Shown here in pieces: positions 9,523 through 18,633 of a DNA stretch of 64,000 nt. How positions within the stretch are numbered: the first letter of the stretch is position 1; each line of letters starts with the position of its first letter. The stretch comes from Hymenobacter sp. GOD-10R (lineage in GTDB: Bacteria; Bacteroidota; Bacteroidia; Cytophagales; Hymenobacteraceae). The translations under genes and the position numbers were made by a program. Where the stretch lies: NCBI RefSeq assembly GCF_035609205.1, contig NZ_CP141184.1:2198501-2262500 (forward strand). The letters run 5' to 3'. The notes below the pieces were generated by a model. It was not told the origin of the DNA. It ran no database searches and saw only the letters and a list, made by a program, of their open reading frames with translations.

Positions 9523-10137
9523 ATGCCCTCATTCGTAGAAGAGTTCTTCCGTAACCCCGCTATGGTCGGTTCGCTCATCCCGAGCTCGCGCGAGCTGACC
9601 GACAAAGTGATAGAACCCATCGACTTTGCCGCTGCCCGCTGTATCGTGGAGTACGGCCCTGGCACGGGCGTCTTCACTGATATCTTGGTGGCGCGCCGCC
9701 GCGCCGAAACGGTCATCGTGCTGGTAGAAACCAACCGCCGCTTCGCCACGCTCCTGCAAGAGCGCTACGCCCACCAGCCCAATGTGCACATCATCCACGG
9801 CTCAGCCGACAAAACCGGTGACTACCTGAGCAAGCTAGGTATCCAGGAGGTAGACTATGTAGTCTGTGGGTTGCCTTTCTCCTCACTGCCGCGAAAGCTA
9901 GGCTGGCGCATTGTGGAGCATACCCAACAGCTACTACTGCCCGCCGGCAAGCTGATCCTGTTTCAGTACTCGCTCCAGAATCGAAAGCTGTTCGAGAAGT
10001 TCTTCCGCCTCACCAGTCATGCCCACGTGTTGCTGAATCTGCCGCCTGCGTATGTGCTGGTATATGAGCCAAGAGCAGCGGCCGATGACGATAAAAGGGA
10101 GAACCAGCCGGCTGAAGCCGTGCAAAAGCAGGCGTAA
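9523..10137 (+). CDS. Small SAM-dependent methyltransferase, PmtA/KsgA-like fold
   Basis: A 204-residue class I methyltransferase. The SAM-binding motif I is seen as IVEYGPGTGVFTD (about residues 41-53), followed by an acidic strand end at VETNRR and a motif IV-like VVCGLPFSSLP. The start FVEEFFRNPAMVGSLIPSSREL matches the N-terminus of the phospholipid N-methyltransferase-like group (COG3963), which resembles rRNA adenine dimethylases but is shorter. Substrate is uncertain: phosphatidylethanolamine is the family guess. The C-terminal 20 residues are charged and low-complexity. It converges with the stress-protein gene over a hairpin. Confidence 0.75.
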   Translation: MPSFVEEFFRNPAMVGSLIPSSRELTDKVIEPIDFAAARCIVEYGPGTGVFTDILVARRRAETVIVLVETNRRFATLLQERYAHQPNVHIIHGSADKTGDYLSKLGIQEVDYVVCGLPFSSLPRKLGWRIVEHTQQLLLPAGKLILFQYSLQNRKLFEKFFRLTSHAHVLLNLPPAYVLVYEPRAAADDDKRENQPAEAVQKQA

Positions 10138-10146
10138 GGCTGTTGG

Positions 10147-10183
10147 GCCGATAGCCCTGGGCTCGTAGCCTAGGGCAATCGGC
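10147..10183. terminator. Hairpin between convergent genes
   Basis: Arms at 10147-10162 and 10168-10183 (GCCGATAGCCCTGGGC with GCCTAGGGCAATCGGC) pair almost fully around a 5-base loop, with one bulge. It lies between the stops of the methyltransferase and the stress-protein gene, so it probably ends transcripts from both sides. No long T-run follows. Confidence 0.6.
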
Positions 10184-10193
10184 TTCACCGCAC

Positions 10194-11042
10194 CTAGGTA
10201 TGAACCGTCAACACGGGAGCCGCTGCCCGCACGGCTACGCTTTCGGCTAGGTTGTGGTGCAGCAAGTGCCCCAGACCCGTGTGCGCGTGGGTAAGCATGA
10301 CAACCAAATCGGCGTGGGTTCGGGCGGCGTAGCTCGGGATACCGGTCCGCACTTGTGGCGCACTGAATACTTCGTGCTGGTAGGCGGTTAGCTGGTGGCG
10401 CTGGGCAAAGGCATGAATGCGCTCAAGCGCGGCCGGAGCCTCGCTGGCGCTGGTGACCACATCAAGCAGATACAGCGTGGCCTCGGGGAAGGCAGCGGTG
10501 AGCTGACGCAGGCTGCTCACTGCGCGGTCGGCTTCGGGGGAGAAGTCAGAGGCAAACACAATGGAATGCATGACGAACTCGGGCGCGGGGTGCTTCACGG
10601 TGAGCACCGGACAGGGCGACAGGCGCACCAAGCGCTCGGCGTGCGAGTCGGGCGCGAAGAGATGGGTAGTAGGAGAATGCTCCTCCGTTCCAATGACGAT
10701 CAGGTCGATATGTCGTTCGCGAACCACCTCCAAAACGGCTTCGTCGACGGTGCCGGTGGCAATGTGGTCCTGTACGGCTACCTCGGGCCACTTGCCGGCC
10801 ATTTCGGCCATAAGCTCGTGCATGCGGCGCTTGGTGCGTTGCAGCAACTGGACCATAAACACGCCCTCAAGCGACGAACCGCTCGCCACTCCGCCGGTCG
10901 TTACCATTCCAGAGGTTTTGGGAGCGTCAATCACGTGTAGCAAGGTAATGTGACCGCCCGTACGATGAGCTAGTTGCAGCGCGAGCTCAAAAGCATGATG
11001 CGACTGCGGGGAGAAGTTGGTAGGAACGAGGATGTTTTGCAT
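10194..11042 (-). CDS. Tandem universal stress protein (two UspA domains)
   Basis: A 282-residue cytoplasmic protein with two UspA folds. The first begins MQNILVPTNFSPQSHHAFELA and runs to about residue 150, ending near VIGTEEHSPTTHLFAPDSHAERLVRLSPCPVLTVK. The second, from about 155, starts MHSIVFASDFSPEADRA and ends with HNLAESVAVRAAAPVLTVH. The ATP-binding G-x-H/S pattern is only partly kept (IGTEEHS in domain one, MLTHAHT in domain two), so nucleotide binding may be limited to one half. Such tandem Usps in Bacteroidota are stress- or starvation-induced. The ATG at 11042 is chosen since the domain starts right there. Confidence 0.88.
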   Translation of the reverse strand: MQNILVPTNFSPQSHHAFELALQLAHRTGGHITLLHVIDAPKTSGMVTTGGVASGSSLEGVFMVQLLQRTKRRMHELMAEMAGKWPEVAVQDHIATGTVDEAVLEVVRERHIDLIVIGTEEHSPTTHLFAPDSHAERLVRLSPCPVLTVKHPAPEFVMHSIVFASDFSPEADRAVSSLRQLTAAFPEATLYLLDVVTSASEAPAALERIHAFAQRHQLTAYQHEVFSAPQVRTGIPSYAARTHADLVVMLTHAHTGLGHLLHHNLAESVAVRAAAPVLTVHT

Positions 11043-11382
11043 GGCACGGGTGGAAGAGAAAGAAGGGAAAACCGAGAGCAAATCGCCTCAGATAAGGTAC
11101 AAAAAATAAACGGTTAACGCTTATTTATGACGCGTTTTCTATCTGTATGCTAGAGGGTTATATGGAGCGCAGTCAAAAGCCAAGCTGGGCTCATCATCAG
11201 AGCAAAGCCACCATACGCTTTTCCTTTGGTCCGAAGGACGGATTGGCTCGCACGTAACTATTTCCCTGCCCACTAGTAGCCTGGAACGCGCAGGCTGTAC
11301 CTTCGCCTTGCGCAACTGCCACTGACGGCCCCACCCAACCTAGGTGCTCGGGTAGTTCACCCAAAACTTCTCCTCGAATTAT
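11043..11382. other. Intergenic region between divergent genes
   Basis: It holds the 5' flanks of the stress-protein gene (minus) and the ABC ATPase gene (plus). An AT-rich patch lies at about 11095-11160. I see no repeat, gene or clear promoter box here. Confidence 0.4.
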
Positions 11383-12366
11383 ATGAGTTTATTGAGTGTC
11401 ACAGGAATATCGCTACAGGAGAATAATAAATTCGCTTTAAAGGATATTAGCTTCACCTTAGAAAAATTTCAGAAGCTAGCTATTGCGGGCGAAACCGGCG
11501 CCGGAAAAAGTACCTTGCTGCAAATTACCGCCGGCTTACTTCAGTCCGAAACTGGTGAAGTTCGCTTCGAGGATAAAATTGTAAGAGGGCCCGCCGATAA
11601 ATTGGTGCCGGGCCACCCAGCTATTGCGTACTTGTCGCAGCAATTTGAACTGCCGCAGTTTTTGCGGGTAGAACAGGTACTGCGCTACGCTAATAAGTTA
11701 ACAGCTGAACAGGCGCGCACGCTGTACGACGTGTGCCGCATCAATCATTTAATTACGCGCAAGACCAACCAACTTTCTGGAGGCGAGCGTCAGCGTATTG
11801 CGCTGGCTAAGTTGCTCTTAGCTTCGCCAACGCTGCTGCTGCTGGATGAGCCTTTTTCAAACTTGGATCGGGTGCACAAGAATATTCTGAAATCAGTTAT
11901 TCACGACCTCGGCGAAAAGCTAGGTATTACGTGTATTTTAATTTCGCATGACCCGCACGATACTCTTTCGTGGGCCGATGAAATTATGGTGCTGAAGGCT
12001 GGCCAATTAATTCAGCGCGGCACGCCTGCGCAGATTTACCGGCAGCCCGTGGATGAATATACCACGTCACTTTTCGGAGATTATAATTTAATAACCGGCG
12101 AAGCAGTGCCTGTCTTCGCAGAATTAGCTGGAATAGAAATTACGAGCGAGGCGCTGGTAATTAGGCCGGAGGATTTTAAAATATCGTCAGAAGATAATGG
12201 GGGCCTCTTAGGCGAAGTGACGCAGGCTAGGTTTTTTGGCGCTTATTCCGAGCTAGAAATAAAGCTCGCAGGCACCAGCATCACGGCCAAAACCGGCGCG
12301 CACGATTATGTACCAGGGGCTGCGGTGTATGTCACGCTTGCTCCGGAGAGCGGCTGGTTTCTGTAA
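11383..12366 (+). CDS. Orphan ABC transporter ATP-binding protein
   Basis: A 327-residue ABC ATPase. Walker A is GETGAGKST (about residues 36-44), Q-loop YLSQQF, signature LSGGERQRIALAKLL, Walker B LLLLDEPFSNLD and the switch histidine in LISHDP. After about residue 235 comes a TOBE-like C-terminal domain (ALVIRPEDFKIS...), as in the CysA/PotA/FbpC importer ATPases for sulfate, iron or polyamines. No permease or binding-protein gene is adjacent, so the partner and substrate are unknown. Codon use is visibly richer in A/T-ending codons (AAT, TTA, ATT, GAA, AAA) than in the flanking genes, which hints at recent acquisition. Confidence 0.85.
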   Translation: MSLLSVTGISLQENNKFALKDISFTLEKFQKLAIAGETGAGKSTLLQITAGLLQSETGEVRFEDKIVRGPADKLVPGHPAIAYLSQQFELPQFLRVEQVLRYANKLTAEQARTLYDVCRINHLITRKTNQLSGGERQRIALAKLLLASPTLLLLDEPFSNLDRVHKNILKSVIHDLGEKLGITCILISHDPHDTLSWADEIMVLKAGQLIQRGTPAQIYRQPVDEYTTSLFGDYNLITGEAVPVFAELAGIEITSEALVIRPEDFKISSEDNGGLLGEVTQARFFGAYSELEIKLAGTSITAKTGAHDYVPGAAVYVTLAPESGWFL

Positions 12367-12423
12367 GATTTTTGGCGCTGAACCTAGATAGCAATTACTT
12401 ACGGCAAGGAGCCCGCAACAGCA

Positions 12424-13146
12424 TCAGAAGCCAAGGCCTTGTTTGAAACCTTGAAAGCTGCCGTGCAAGCTCACCAGACGGGCGAGGAACACGCCCAGGA
12501 AGAGCTGCCCCGACACGGCCTCCAAATTAGCGAGACTGCGGGCCAGCGGGTGCACCGGCAGAATGTCGCCGTAGCCAGTGGAAGTAATGGTGGTTAGGCT
12601 GAAGTAAACCAGCTCGCCAGATTGCAGCGGGGCCTTACTCAAGGTCATGAAGGCGTCGGGAAACAGGCATTTCACGCCCGCAAAAGCGCCCACAAACAGC
12701 AACGCAATGTTCAGGTATACGACCACAGCCCCTAGCAGTTGGTGGCGCGTGACCTTACGGGCCTGAAACACAGCTTGCGCCACGGCAACTGTCACCGCCA
12801 GCGTCACGAGTGTGCGCAGCAACATGCCAATGTAGATGTTGGAGCCCGCAAACAGAACCCATATCATCGGCGCAATGGTCACCAGGATGAGCAGCCGCAC
12901 CTTATTATGACGCTGCAAGGCGAAAAAGGAAACCATCGGCATCACCACTTGCGCGCCATCGAGTAGGTAGTGGGGAAGGGCATTGATGTTAGACAGCGGC
13001 CCGACGATAAAGAGAAAGGTGAGCTGAATGACTAGCAGCACCGTAAGGGCCGGCTCCCGTACCTGATCTTGCCACCGCTGAAATCGCACCCAGAAAACGG
13101 CCGCCGGTTGGTGAGGTAAAGCGGGTCGAACAGAAGTAATTGCCAT
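12424..13146 (-). CDS. Two-pore-helix potassium channel, Ion_trans_2 type
   Basis: A 240-residue inner-membrane protein with about six hydrophobic segments. The K+ selectivity filter TITSTGYGD sits at residues 186-194, between the last two helices. No RCK/TrkA-N domain follows, so gating is not obviously ligand-controlled. The ATG at 13146 (MAITSVRP) is chosen because the frame upstream is atypical and overlaps the divergent permease gene. A second, RCK-linked K+ channel gene lies at 60992. Confidence 0.8.
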   Translation of the reverse strand: MAITSVRPALPHQPAAVFWVRFQRWQDQVREPALTVLLVIQLTFLFIVGPLSNINALPHYLLDGAQVVMPMVSFFALQRHNKVRLLILVTIAPMIWVLFAGSNIYIGMLLRTLVTLAVTVAVAQAVFQARKVTRHQLLGAVVVYLNIALLFVGAFAGVKCLFPDAFMTLSKAPLQSGELVYFSLTTITSTGYGDILPVHPLARSLANLEAVSGQLFLGVFLARLVSLHGSFQGFKQGLGF

Positions 13147-13364
13147 AAAAAAGCGGACGAGGATGAAGCTAGGTTGACGCCAGAGAGCGAGAGGAGTACG
13201 GTAAAGGTGGCGCCATCTCGAAGTCGAGCCAACGCAAATCGACCAGCAGTAATCCTCAATCGACGGCGGCCTCGGTGAAAGACCAACAGCGGCGAGGAAA
13301 GCCTTGGTTGCGAAAGACTTGCGCAACTGCTTTATTTACCAAGAACCCTCTTAAGTTCTTGCGC

Positions 13365-14876
13365 ATGAAGCCGATCCAGAATGTAGCAACCGATTCGCAG
13401 AGCGCCGCCGGGTTGCTGAGCGACGACCTCGCGCCCGTGCCCACCGCCGCCCGCACCTGGACCACCGCCAACTACGCGGCCCTCTGGATCAGCATGAGTT
13501 TGTGCATCCCGACCTATATGCTGGCCAGCTCGCTCATCGAAGGGGGCATGAACTGGTGGCAGGCGCTACTCACTATTCTGCTCGGCAACACGGTGGTGCT
13601 GGTGCCTATGCTGCTCAACGGGCACGCTGGGGCTAAGTATGGCATTCCGTTCCCGGTGTTTGCGCGGGCTAGCTTTGGGGTACGTGGGGCCAATGTGCCG
13701 GCGCTGCTGCGCGCCATCATCGCGTGCGGCTGGTTTGGCATCCAAACGTGGATTGGGGGCTACGCGCTTTACCAGATGCTCGTGCTCTGGGTGCCAAGCC
13801 TTGGTACACTGCCGGCCGTGTTTCCCACTTCCTGGGGCTTGGCAACGGGACCCGCGCTGGTGTTCTTCCTATTCTGGCTCGTGAATATGTACGTGGTGTA
13901 CCTAGGTGTCGAGAGCATTCGGAAGCTGCTGGTATTCAAGGCATTTTTTCTGCCGGTGGCGGCGGTGGCGCTGCTGGCCTGGGCTATTTCGGCGGGTCAT
14001 GGGTTGGGTCCGATCTTGGCGCAACCAGCTAAGTTTACCTCGTCGGCGGCGTTTTGGGCGTACTTTTTTCCGGCCCTCACGGGCATGGTGGGCTTCTGGG
14101 CCACGCTGTCGCTCAACATCCCCGATTTCACGCGCTACGCCGTCAGCCAGCGGGCGCAGGTGCTTGGGCAGGCGCTGGCCTTACCCTCGTCGATGACGTT
14201 GTTTTCGTTTGTGGGCGTGGTGGTTACGTCGGCCACGTTTGTAATTTACGGCCAAACGATCTGGGACCCGGTGGTGTTGGCGGGCAAGTTCGATAGCAAG
14301 CTGCTGGTGAGCGTGGCCATGTTGGCCGTGGCGCTGTCGACCCTGGCTACCAATATTGCCGCCAACATTGTGAGCCCCGCCAACGACTTTGCCAACTTAG
14401 CTCCCGCCAAGATTGACTTCAAAACGGGCGGCTACATTACGGGCGTTATTGGGCTGCTGATCTTCCCTTGGAAGCTCATTGCCGACCCATCGGGTTATAT
14501 ATTCACTTGGTTAGTAGGCTATTCGGCGCTGCTAGGACCTATTGGCGGTATCATGATTGCTGACTATTACCTGCTGCGCCATCAGCAGCTCGATGTACCC
14601 GACCTGTACCGCTACGAGGGGCGCTATGGGTACCGCAATGGTGTGAACCCGCAGGCCATGCTAGCGCTGGTCGTTGGTATTTTGCCCAACATTCCCGGGT
14701 TTTTGCAAGCGGTCGGGGCCGTGCCGGCGGGTGCCGTGTGGCCGTGGCTGGCCGCCGTGTATAACTACGCGTGGTTTGTGGGCTTCCTCTTGTCGGGTGG
14801 GTTGTACGTGGTACTCATGCGTCAGCGGCCGGTGGTGGCGCCCACCCTGACACCCGTCGAAGCTATGGGAGGCTAG
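13365..14876 (+). CDS. NCS1-family nucleobase/hydantoin:cation symporter
   Basis: A 503-residue integral membrane transporter of the nucleobase:cation symporter-1 family (Mhp1, PucI, cytosine permease relatives). About 12 hydrophobic segments are visible. Family motifs include the early helix YAALWISMSLCIPTYMLAS, the FARASFGVRGANVPALLRA block, CGWFGIQTWIGG and the later SPANDFANLAPAKI segment. The W-x-x-x-Q-T-W arrangement is usual for substrate contact. Likely cargo is allantoin, hydantoin, uracil or cytosine; nothing adjacent (no hydantoinase or pyrimidine catabolism gene) decides. The ATG at 13365 is preferred over an upstream in-frame ATG because the upstream part is not family-like. Confidence 0.85.
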   Translation: MKPIQNVATDSQSAAGLLSDDLAPVPTAARTWTTANYAALWISMSLCIPTYMLASSLIEGGMNWWQALLTILLGNTVVLVPMLLNGHAGAKYGIPFPVFARASFGVRGANVPALLRAIIACGWFGIQTWIGGYALYQMLVLWVPSLGTLPAVFPTSWGLATGPALVFFLFWLVNMYVVYLGVESIRKLLVFKAFFLPVAAVALLAWAISAGHGLGPILAQPAKFTSSAAFWAYFFPALTGMVGFWATLSLNIPDFTRYAVSQRAQVLGQALALPSSMTLFSFVGVVVTSATFVIYGQTIWDPVVLAGKFDSKLLVSVAMLAVALSTLATNIAANIVSPANDFANLAPAKIDFKTGGYITGVIGLLIFPWKLIADPSGYIFTWLVGYSALLGPIGGIMIADYYLLRHQQLDVPDLYRYEGRYGYRNGVNPQAMLALVVGILPNIPGFLQAVGAVPAGAVWPWLAAVYNYAWFVGFLLSGGLYVVLMRQRPVVAPTLTPVEAMGG

Positions 14877-14995
14877 CGGCTAGCGCTTCCGGTGCCACTT
14901 CGTCGGTAGCTAGGTCTACTGGCAACAAAGCTATTACCTTCGCAAAGCGGAGCGGCATCTTATTGCTTTGCTTCTGACACATGCAGCGGGCTGGT

Positions 14996-15811
14996 ATGAA
15001 TGTATTAAAGCGCAATAACGTCACGATTTCTGGTGCAGGAGAGCAGGCGATGGTATTCGTCCACGGCTTTGGCTGCGACCAGCGAATGTGGCGGCTAGTG
15101 GCCCCCGCTTTCAGAGAACACTACCAAGTGGTGCTGCTCGATCTGGTGGGCTCCGGGCAATCAGACCTAGCCTCTTACGATCCGGTTCGGTATAGTTCGC
15201 TGGAGGCCCACGCCGATGACGTGCTAGAAGTGCTGCATACGCTGAACCAGCACCAAGTGGTGCTGGTGGGACACTCCGTAAGTGCAATAATTGGCCTGTT
15301 AGCTTCCATCCGGGAGCCAAGTCGTTTTGCACAACTGGTGCTGGTGGCTCCCTCGCCGTGCTACATCAACAACGGAAATTACATCGGGGGCTTCGAAAAG
15401 GCAGATATCGAAGAGCTGCTAGAAGCTATGGACGAAAACTACCTAGGTTGGTCGAGTACGATTGCTCCCGTTATCATGGGCCACCTCGAGCGTCCAGAGC
15501 TGGCTGCGGAGTTGAACAACAGCTTTTGCCGGACCGACCCCGCCATTGCTCGGCACTTCGCCCGGGTCACATTTTTGTCGGATAACCGCAACGATTTGCC
15601 TAAGGTGAGCACGCCTTCGTTAATCTTGCAGAGTGCCCACGATCTGATTGCGCCTATCGTCGTAGGTACTTACCTGCATCGGCAGCTTGCCAACAGTCAA
15701 CTGTTTGTGGTAGAGACGTCTGGTCACTGCCCGCACCTCAGCGTGCCGCAGGTGACCATCGAAGCTATTAATCGTTTTTTGAGCGCAGGCGTATGCAGGC
15801 AATATGAGTGA
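14996..15811 (+). CDS. RsbQ-like alpha/beta hydrolase
   Basis: Strongly resembles Bacillus RsbQ, the hydrolase that hands a small-molecule signal to the PAS sensor RsbP, and its plant relatives KAI2/D14. Seen: FVHGFGCDQRMWRLVAPAF, DLVGSGQSDL, nucleophile Ser94 in GHSVSAIIGLLASIR, SPCYINN, the YLGWSS lid, SLILQSAHDLIAP (Asp) and SGHCPHLS (His), giving a full Ser-Asp-His triad. The start at 14996 matches the RsbQ N-terminus; an ATG at 14981 would add five residues. It overlaps the following PAS histidine kinase by 8 bases, so the two are translationally linked and probably work together. Confidence 0.88.
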   Translation: MNVLKRNNVTISGAGEQAMVFVHGFGCDQRMWRLVAPAFREHYQVVLLDLVGSGQSDLASYDPVRYSSLEAHADDVLEVLHTLNQHQVVLVGHSVSAIIGLLASIREPSRFAQLVLVAPSPCYINNGNYIGGFEKADIEELLEAMDENYLGWSSTIAPVIMGHLERPELAAELNNSFCRTDPAIARHFARVTFLSDNRNDLPKVSTPSLILQSAHDLIAPIVVGTYLHRQLANSQLFVVETSGHCPHLSVPQVTIEAINRFLSAGVCRQYE

Positions 15812-16991
15812 AGCCGACGACGAGCTATTACCGGAGCTGGATTTACGCCTGACCCAGGAAAACCTGGAGGACTTGTACGAGCATGCGCCCTGCGGCTACT
15901 GCTCTTGCCTGCCCGATGGCACGTTGGTAAAGCTAAATCACACGCTGCTAAGCTGGCTAGGCTACACGCGCGAGGAGCTAGTGGCTCACCGCTGCCTGCA
16001 GGACCTATTCACCATGGGGGGGCGCTTGCACTACGAAACGCATTGCGCACCCTTGCTGCTGCTGCAAGATCACGTACGGGAAATCAGTTACACGCTACGG
16101 CGCAAAGACGGCACCACGCTGCCGGTGCTGATGAGTGCCGTGCTATTGCGCGACATCGACGGACAGCCGCTAGTCGTGCGCATCACTTTGTTTGATATCA
16201 CCGACCGGCGCCGCTACGAGCAGGAACTGCTGCGCGCCAAAATGCAGGCTGAGGATCAGCGCGAGCAGCTAGCCCACGCCAACGAGCTGCTGCTCACAAA
16301 GAACGAGCAACTCACGCGCACCAATGCCGACCTCGACAGCTTTGTGTATACCGCTTCGCACGATCTGAAGCAACCCGTAACGAACATGGCCGGGTTGTTT
16401 CAGGAATTGAAACGTACGGTTTCCTTCCACGACCCCGAAGCGGCCGGCATGATGGGCATGTTTGAGGAAGCGCTACAGCAGATTCTAGCCACCATTCAGG
16501 GGCTCACGGAAGTCGTACAGCAACAGCGGGAGCCGGAACAAACTGCCTCCGATATGGTGGAGTTGCAGCCGTTTGTGGAGGATATTATCCGCAGCTTGCA
16601 GCCCAGCGAGCAGGCCGCTACGTTCGCGCTCGACTTTGCGGCGGTGCCCGCGTTGCGCATGCCTCGGGCTAGCTTGCACAGCATGTTGTACAACCTGCTC
16701 AGCAATGCCCTCAAGTACGCCGACCCTGACCGGGCACCGCACATTCAAGTCAGCACGGCTCAGCTAAAGGACAAGGTGGTGCTCAGCGTACAGGATAACG
16801 GCCGTGGCATTAACATGGAGCGGCATGGCGCGGAAATATTCCAGTTGTTCCGGCGCTTTCACCCCGGCGTAGCTGGCTCAGGCGTAGGCTTGTACCTAGT
16901 CAATCGGCTGGTGCACCAAGCAGGAGGGCGGGTAGAAGTTGCTAGCCAGGTAGGAGAGGGCACTACTTTTCACATCTATCTACCGCAGTAA
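15804..16991 (+). CDS. PAS-domain sensor histidine kinase
   Basis: A 395-residue soluble kinase without membrane segments. A PAS domain spans about residues 20-135 (APCGYCSCLPDGTLVKLN, LGYTREELV, then the PAC-like ITLFDITDRRRYE). A short coiled coil follows. The dimerisation domain carries His186 in YTASHDLKQPVTN, and the HATPase_c domain shows the N box NLLSNALKYA, DNGRGIN and SGVGLYLVNRLV. It begins inside the RsbQ-like gene. Knowledge of RsbQ-RsbP suggests the hydrolase supplies or removes a ligand for the PAS domain; here the output is phosphorylation rather than a PP2C phosphatase. No response regulator is adjacent. Confidence 0.88.
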   Translation: MSEADDELLPELDLRLTQENLEDLYEHAPCGYCSCLPDGTLVKLNHTLLSWLGYTREELVAHRCLQDLFTMGGRLHYETHCAPLLLLQDHVREISYTLRRKDGTTLPVLMSAVLLRDIDGQPLVVRITLFDITDRRRYEQELLRAKMQAEDQREQLAHANELLLTKNEQLTRTNADLDSFVYTASHDLKQPVTNMAGLFQELKRTVSFHDPEAAGMMGMFEEALQQILATIQGLTEVVQQQREPEQTASDMVELQPFVEDIIRSLQPSEQAATFALDFAAVPALRMPRASLHSMLYNLLSNALKYADPDRAPHIQVSTAQLKDKVVLSVQDNGRGINMERHGAEIFQLFRRFHPGVAGSGVGLYLVNRLVHQAGGRVEVASQVGEGTTFHIYLPQ

Positions 16992-17118
16992 GCGCATAGG
17001 GCCGGCAGTAGCCGGGTGAAGAGAAAGCCTTACGCTTAACAGGCTGCTTATGCCTTCTTTGTTGCCAGGGGCCGCCTCACTAGTTTACTGAACCAACAAC
17101 GTATAGCTAGCTTCCAGA

Positions 17119-17682
17119 CTAGGCAGTCTGGGCAGAAGCTTCTGCCTCGACTTGTGCTGGCTGCCATTCGTGCTTTAGCATGCCCATTTCCACCAGCGAC
17201 CAGTACTCGTCGCCGTAGCGAACCACGTCGCGCAGGGTTCCTTCGGTGCGCAGGCCCGCGCGGTGGTAGCAACGGATGGCACTGTGGTTGAAGTCGTATA
17301 CGCCCAAGCTGATGCGGTGCAGACCTAGGTCCTCGAAGCCAATGGCCAAGATAGCCTTTACCATGGCTTGGCCGTACCCCTTGCCACGGGCAGCCGAGTT
17401 GCCAATCAACACGCGTGTGATGCGGCCGGCGCTATGGTAGCGGCTGATGCTGCCCAGGGAAATGTGCCCAACGGTTTCGCCAGTGTCAGTGTCAATGGCT
17501 TTGTATACAAATGCTTCGGAGTTCTCTAAATCGTTGGTATCCTCGATGTACCAGCGTAAGCTGTCCTCGGTCAGCGGAAACGAAAACAGGCCACCCGACC
17601 ATTCTTTGAGTAGGCGCTCGTTGTCAATCCAAGAAATAAGTTGAGAGAAATCGGCTTCAGTGAAAGGTTCCAGTATAATCAT
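17119..17682 (-). CDS. GNAT-family N-acetyltransferase
   Basis: A 187-residue acetyl-CoA-dependent acetyltransferase of the RimJ/RimL-like type (Acetyltransf_3). The acetyl-CoA pyrophosphate loop appears as RVLIGNSAARGKGYGQAMVKAIL, and the later GLHRISLGVYDFNHSAIRCYHRAGLRTEGTLRD block is the typical motif B region. Substrate could be a protein N-terminus, an aminoglycoside or polyamine; nothing decides. The ATG at 17682 (MIILEPFTEADF) is chosen because the domain starts there. The tail is a low-complexity Ala/Glu stretch. Confidence 0.83.
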   Translation of the reverse strand: MIILEPFTEADFSQLISWIDNERLLKEWSGGLFSFPLTEDSLRWYIEDTNDLENSEAFVYKAIDTDTGETVGHISLGSISRYHSAGRITRVLIGNSAARGKGYGQAMVKAILAIGFEDLGLHRISLGVYDFNHSAIRCYHRAGLRTEGTLRDVVRYGDEYWSLVEMGMLKHEWQPAQVEAEASAQTA

Positions 17683-17870
17683 AGTGCAAGATAAGCTGAG
17701 CAGTACGCAAAGCAACATAGCACAAGGTTATGAGCTTCTTCTTATACTACAATCCTGAAGCCTTGTCAGTGCCTGCTCGCTGCACTTTTGCGTATTTATT
17801 TTCCAAAATTTATGCAGATCACATTGGAGTGCAAATGCTCACTAGCGTAAGCTGATTGGGTGGGTAGAAG

Positions 17871-18482
17871 CTAGCTTTCTGGGTTGGTGCGCACGGCGTA
17901 CCCCAAAATCATCCAAGCGCTGGTACTGTAGCAGGCGTCAAATAGCATAGCGCCTGCGTTGCTCCCCAAACAACCATACACCAGTGTGATGCTAGGCAGC
18001 CACAGCCCAACCAGAAGCGGTACGTAGCGGCGCCAACCTATTAGCTCCTCAGCGCGCAGCACGCAGATTCCTACCAGCAACATCATGAGGTTACTGATTG
18101 GCCAAAACATGTTCAAGGCCCTGTAGAGCAGCGTCCAGGCGTTGGGATGAAAGGCGTGGTACATGTTCCAGAAGTTGGCCAGAATCAGAGTGCTGAACAT
18201 GATGTAGAGCACGCCACGACCAATGCGGTCGGGGCCCGTGGCGCGCAGCTGCGCAAGGCCAAGCAGGCTGCACATCCACGCCGAGATGTACACCAAGCAA
18301 AGCACACCATCGAGGTAAGAAGGATTAAGCCAGTGGTTGCCCCACAGGGCTCCCCAGAGCATTGCCAACGCCAAGAAGGGTGCCCCCAGCATGCCCACCG
18401 TACCGAGGGTTTTGTTGCTGAAATAGAACCTGGAAGGGGAGCGAGGAAGCCTCACCACAGCACTTCCGACCTGGTCTTGCAT
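17871..18482 (-). CDS. Unknown six-helix membrane protein
   Basis: I do not recognise the family. The 203-residue product has about six hydrophobic segments (for example LGAPFLALAMLWGALWG, VLCLVYISAWMCSLLGLAQL, LYIMFSTLILANFWNMYHAF, PISNLMMLLVGICVL), so it is an inner-membrane protein. No conserved charged or catalytic motif stands out. The ATG at 18482 (MQDQVGSAVV) is supported by a good Bacteroidota promoter about 30 bases upstream (18514-18544). It appears monocistronic. Confidence 0.68.
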   Translation of the reverse strand: MQDQVGSAVVRLPRSPSRFYFSNKTLGTVGMLGAPFLALAMLWGALWGNHWLNPSYLDGVLCLVYISAWMCSLLGLAQLRATGPDRIGRGVLYIMFSTLILANFWNMYHAFHPNAWTLLYRALNMFWPISNLMMLLVGICVLRAEELIGWRRYVPLLVGLWLPSITLVYGCLGSNAGAMLFDACYSTSAWMILGYAVRTNPES

Positions 18483-18513
18483 AGCTGCTGAGTTGATTAG
18501 CAATGATGAAAGA

Positions 18514-18544
18514 CAAAGGTAAGCTACCTCCAAAAGCACAACAA
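18514..18544 (-). promoter_or_regulatory. Bacteroidota-type promoter of the six-helix protein gene
   Basis: On the minus strand a TACCTTTG box (18521-18514) fits the phylum -7 consensus TAnnTTTG, and a TTG (18544-18542) lies 20 bases upstream, fitting the -33 element. The start codon follows about 30 bases downstream. Confidence 0.6.
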
Positions 18545-18633
18545 TCGCATAATAATGTGGGAGTTACTGCGGCATACTAGCCATGCCACATACCATGGGG
18601 CGTGACCATGGTACCCCTAGGCTCAACAGCGGC

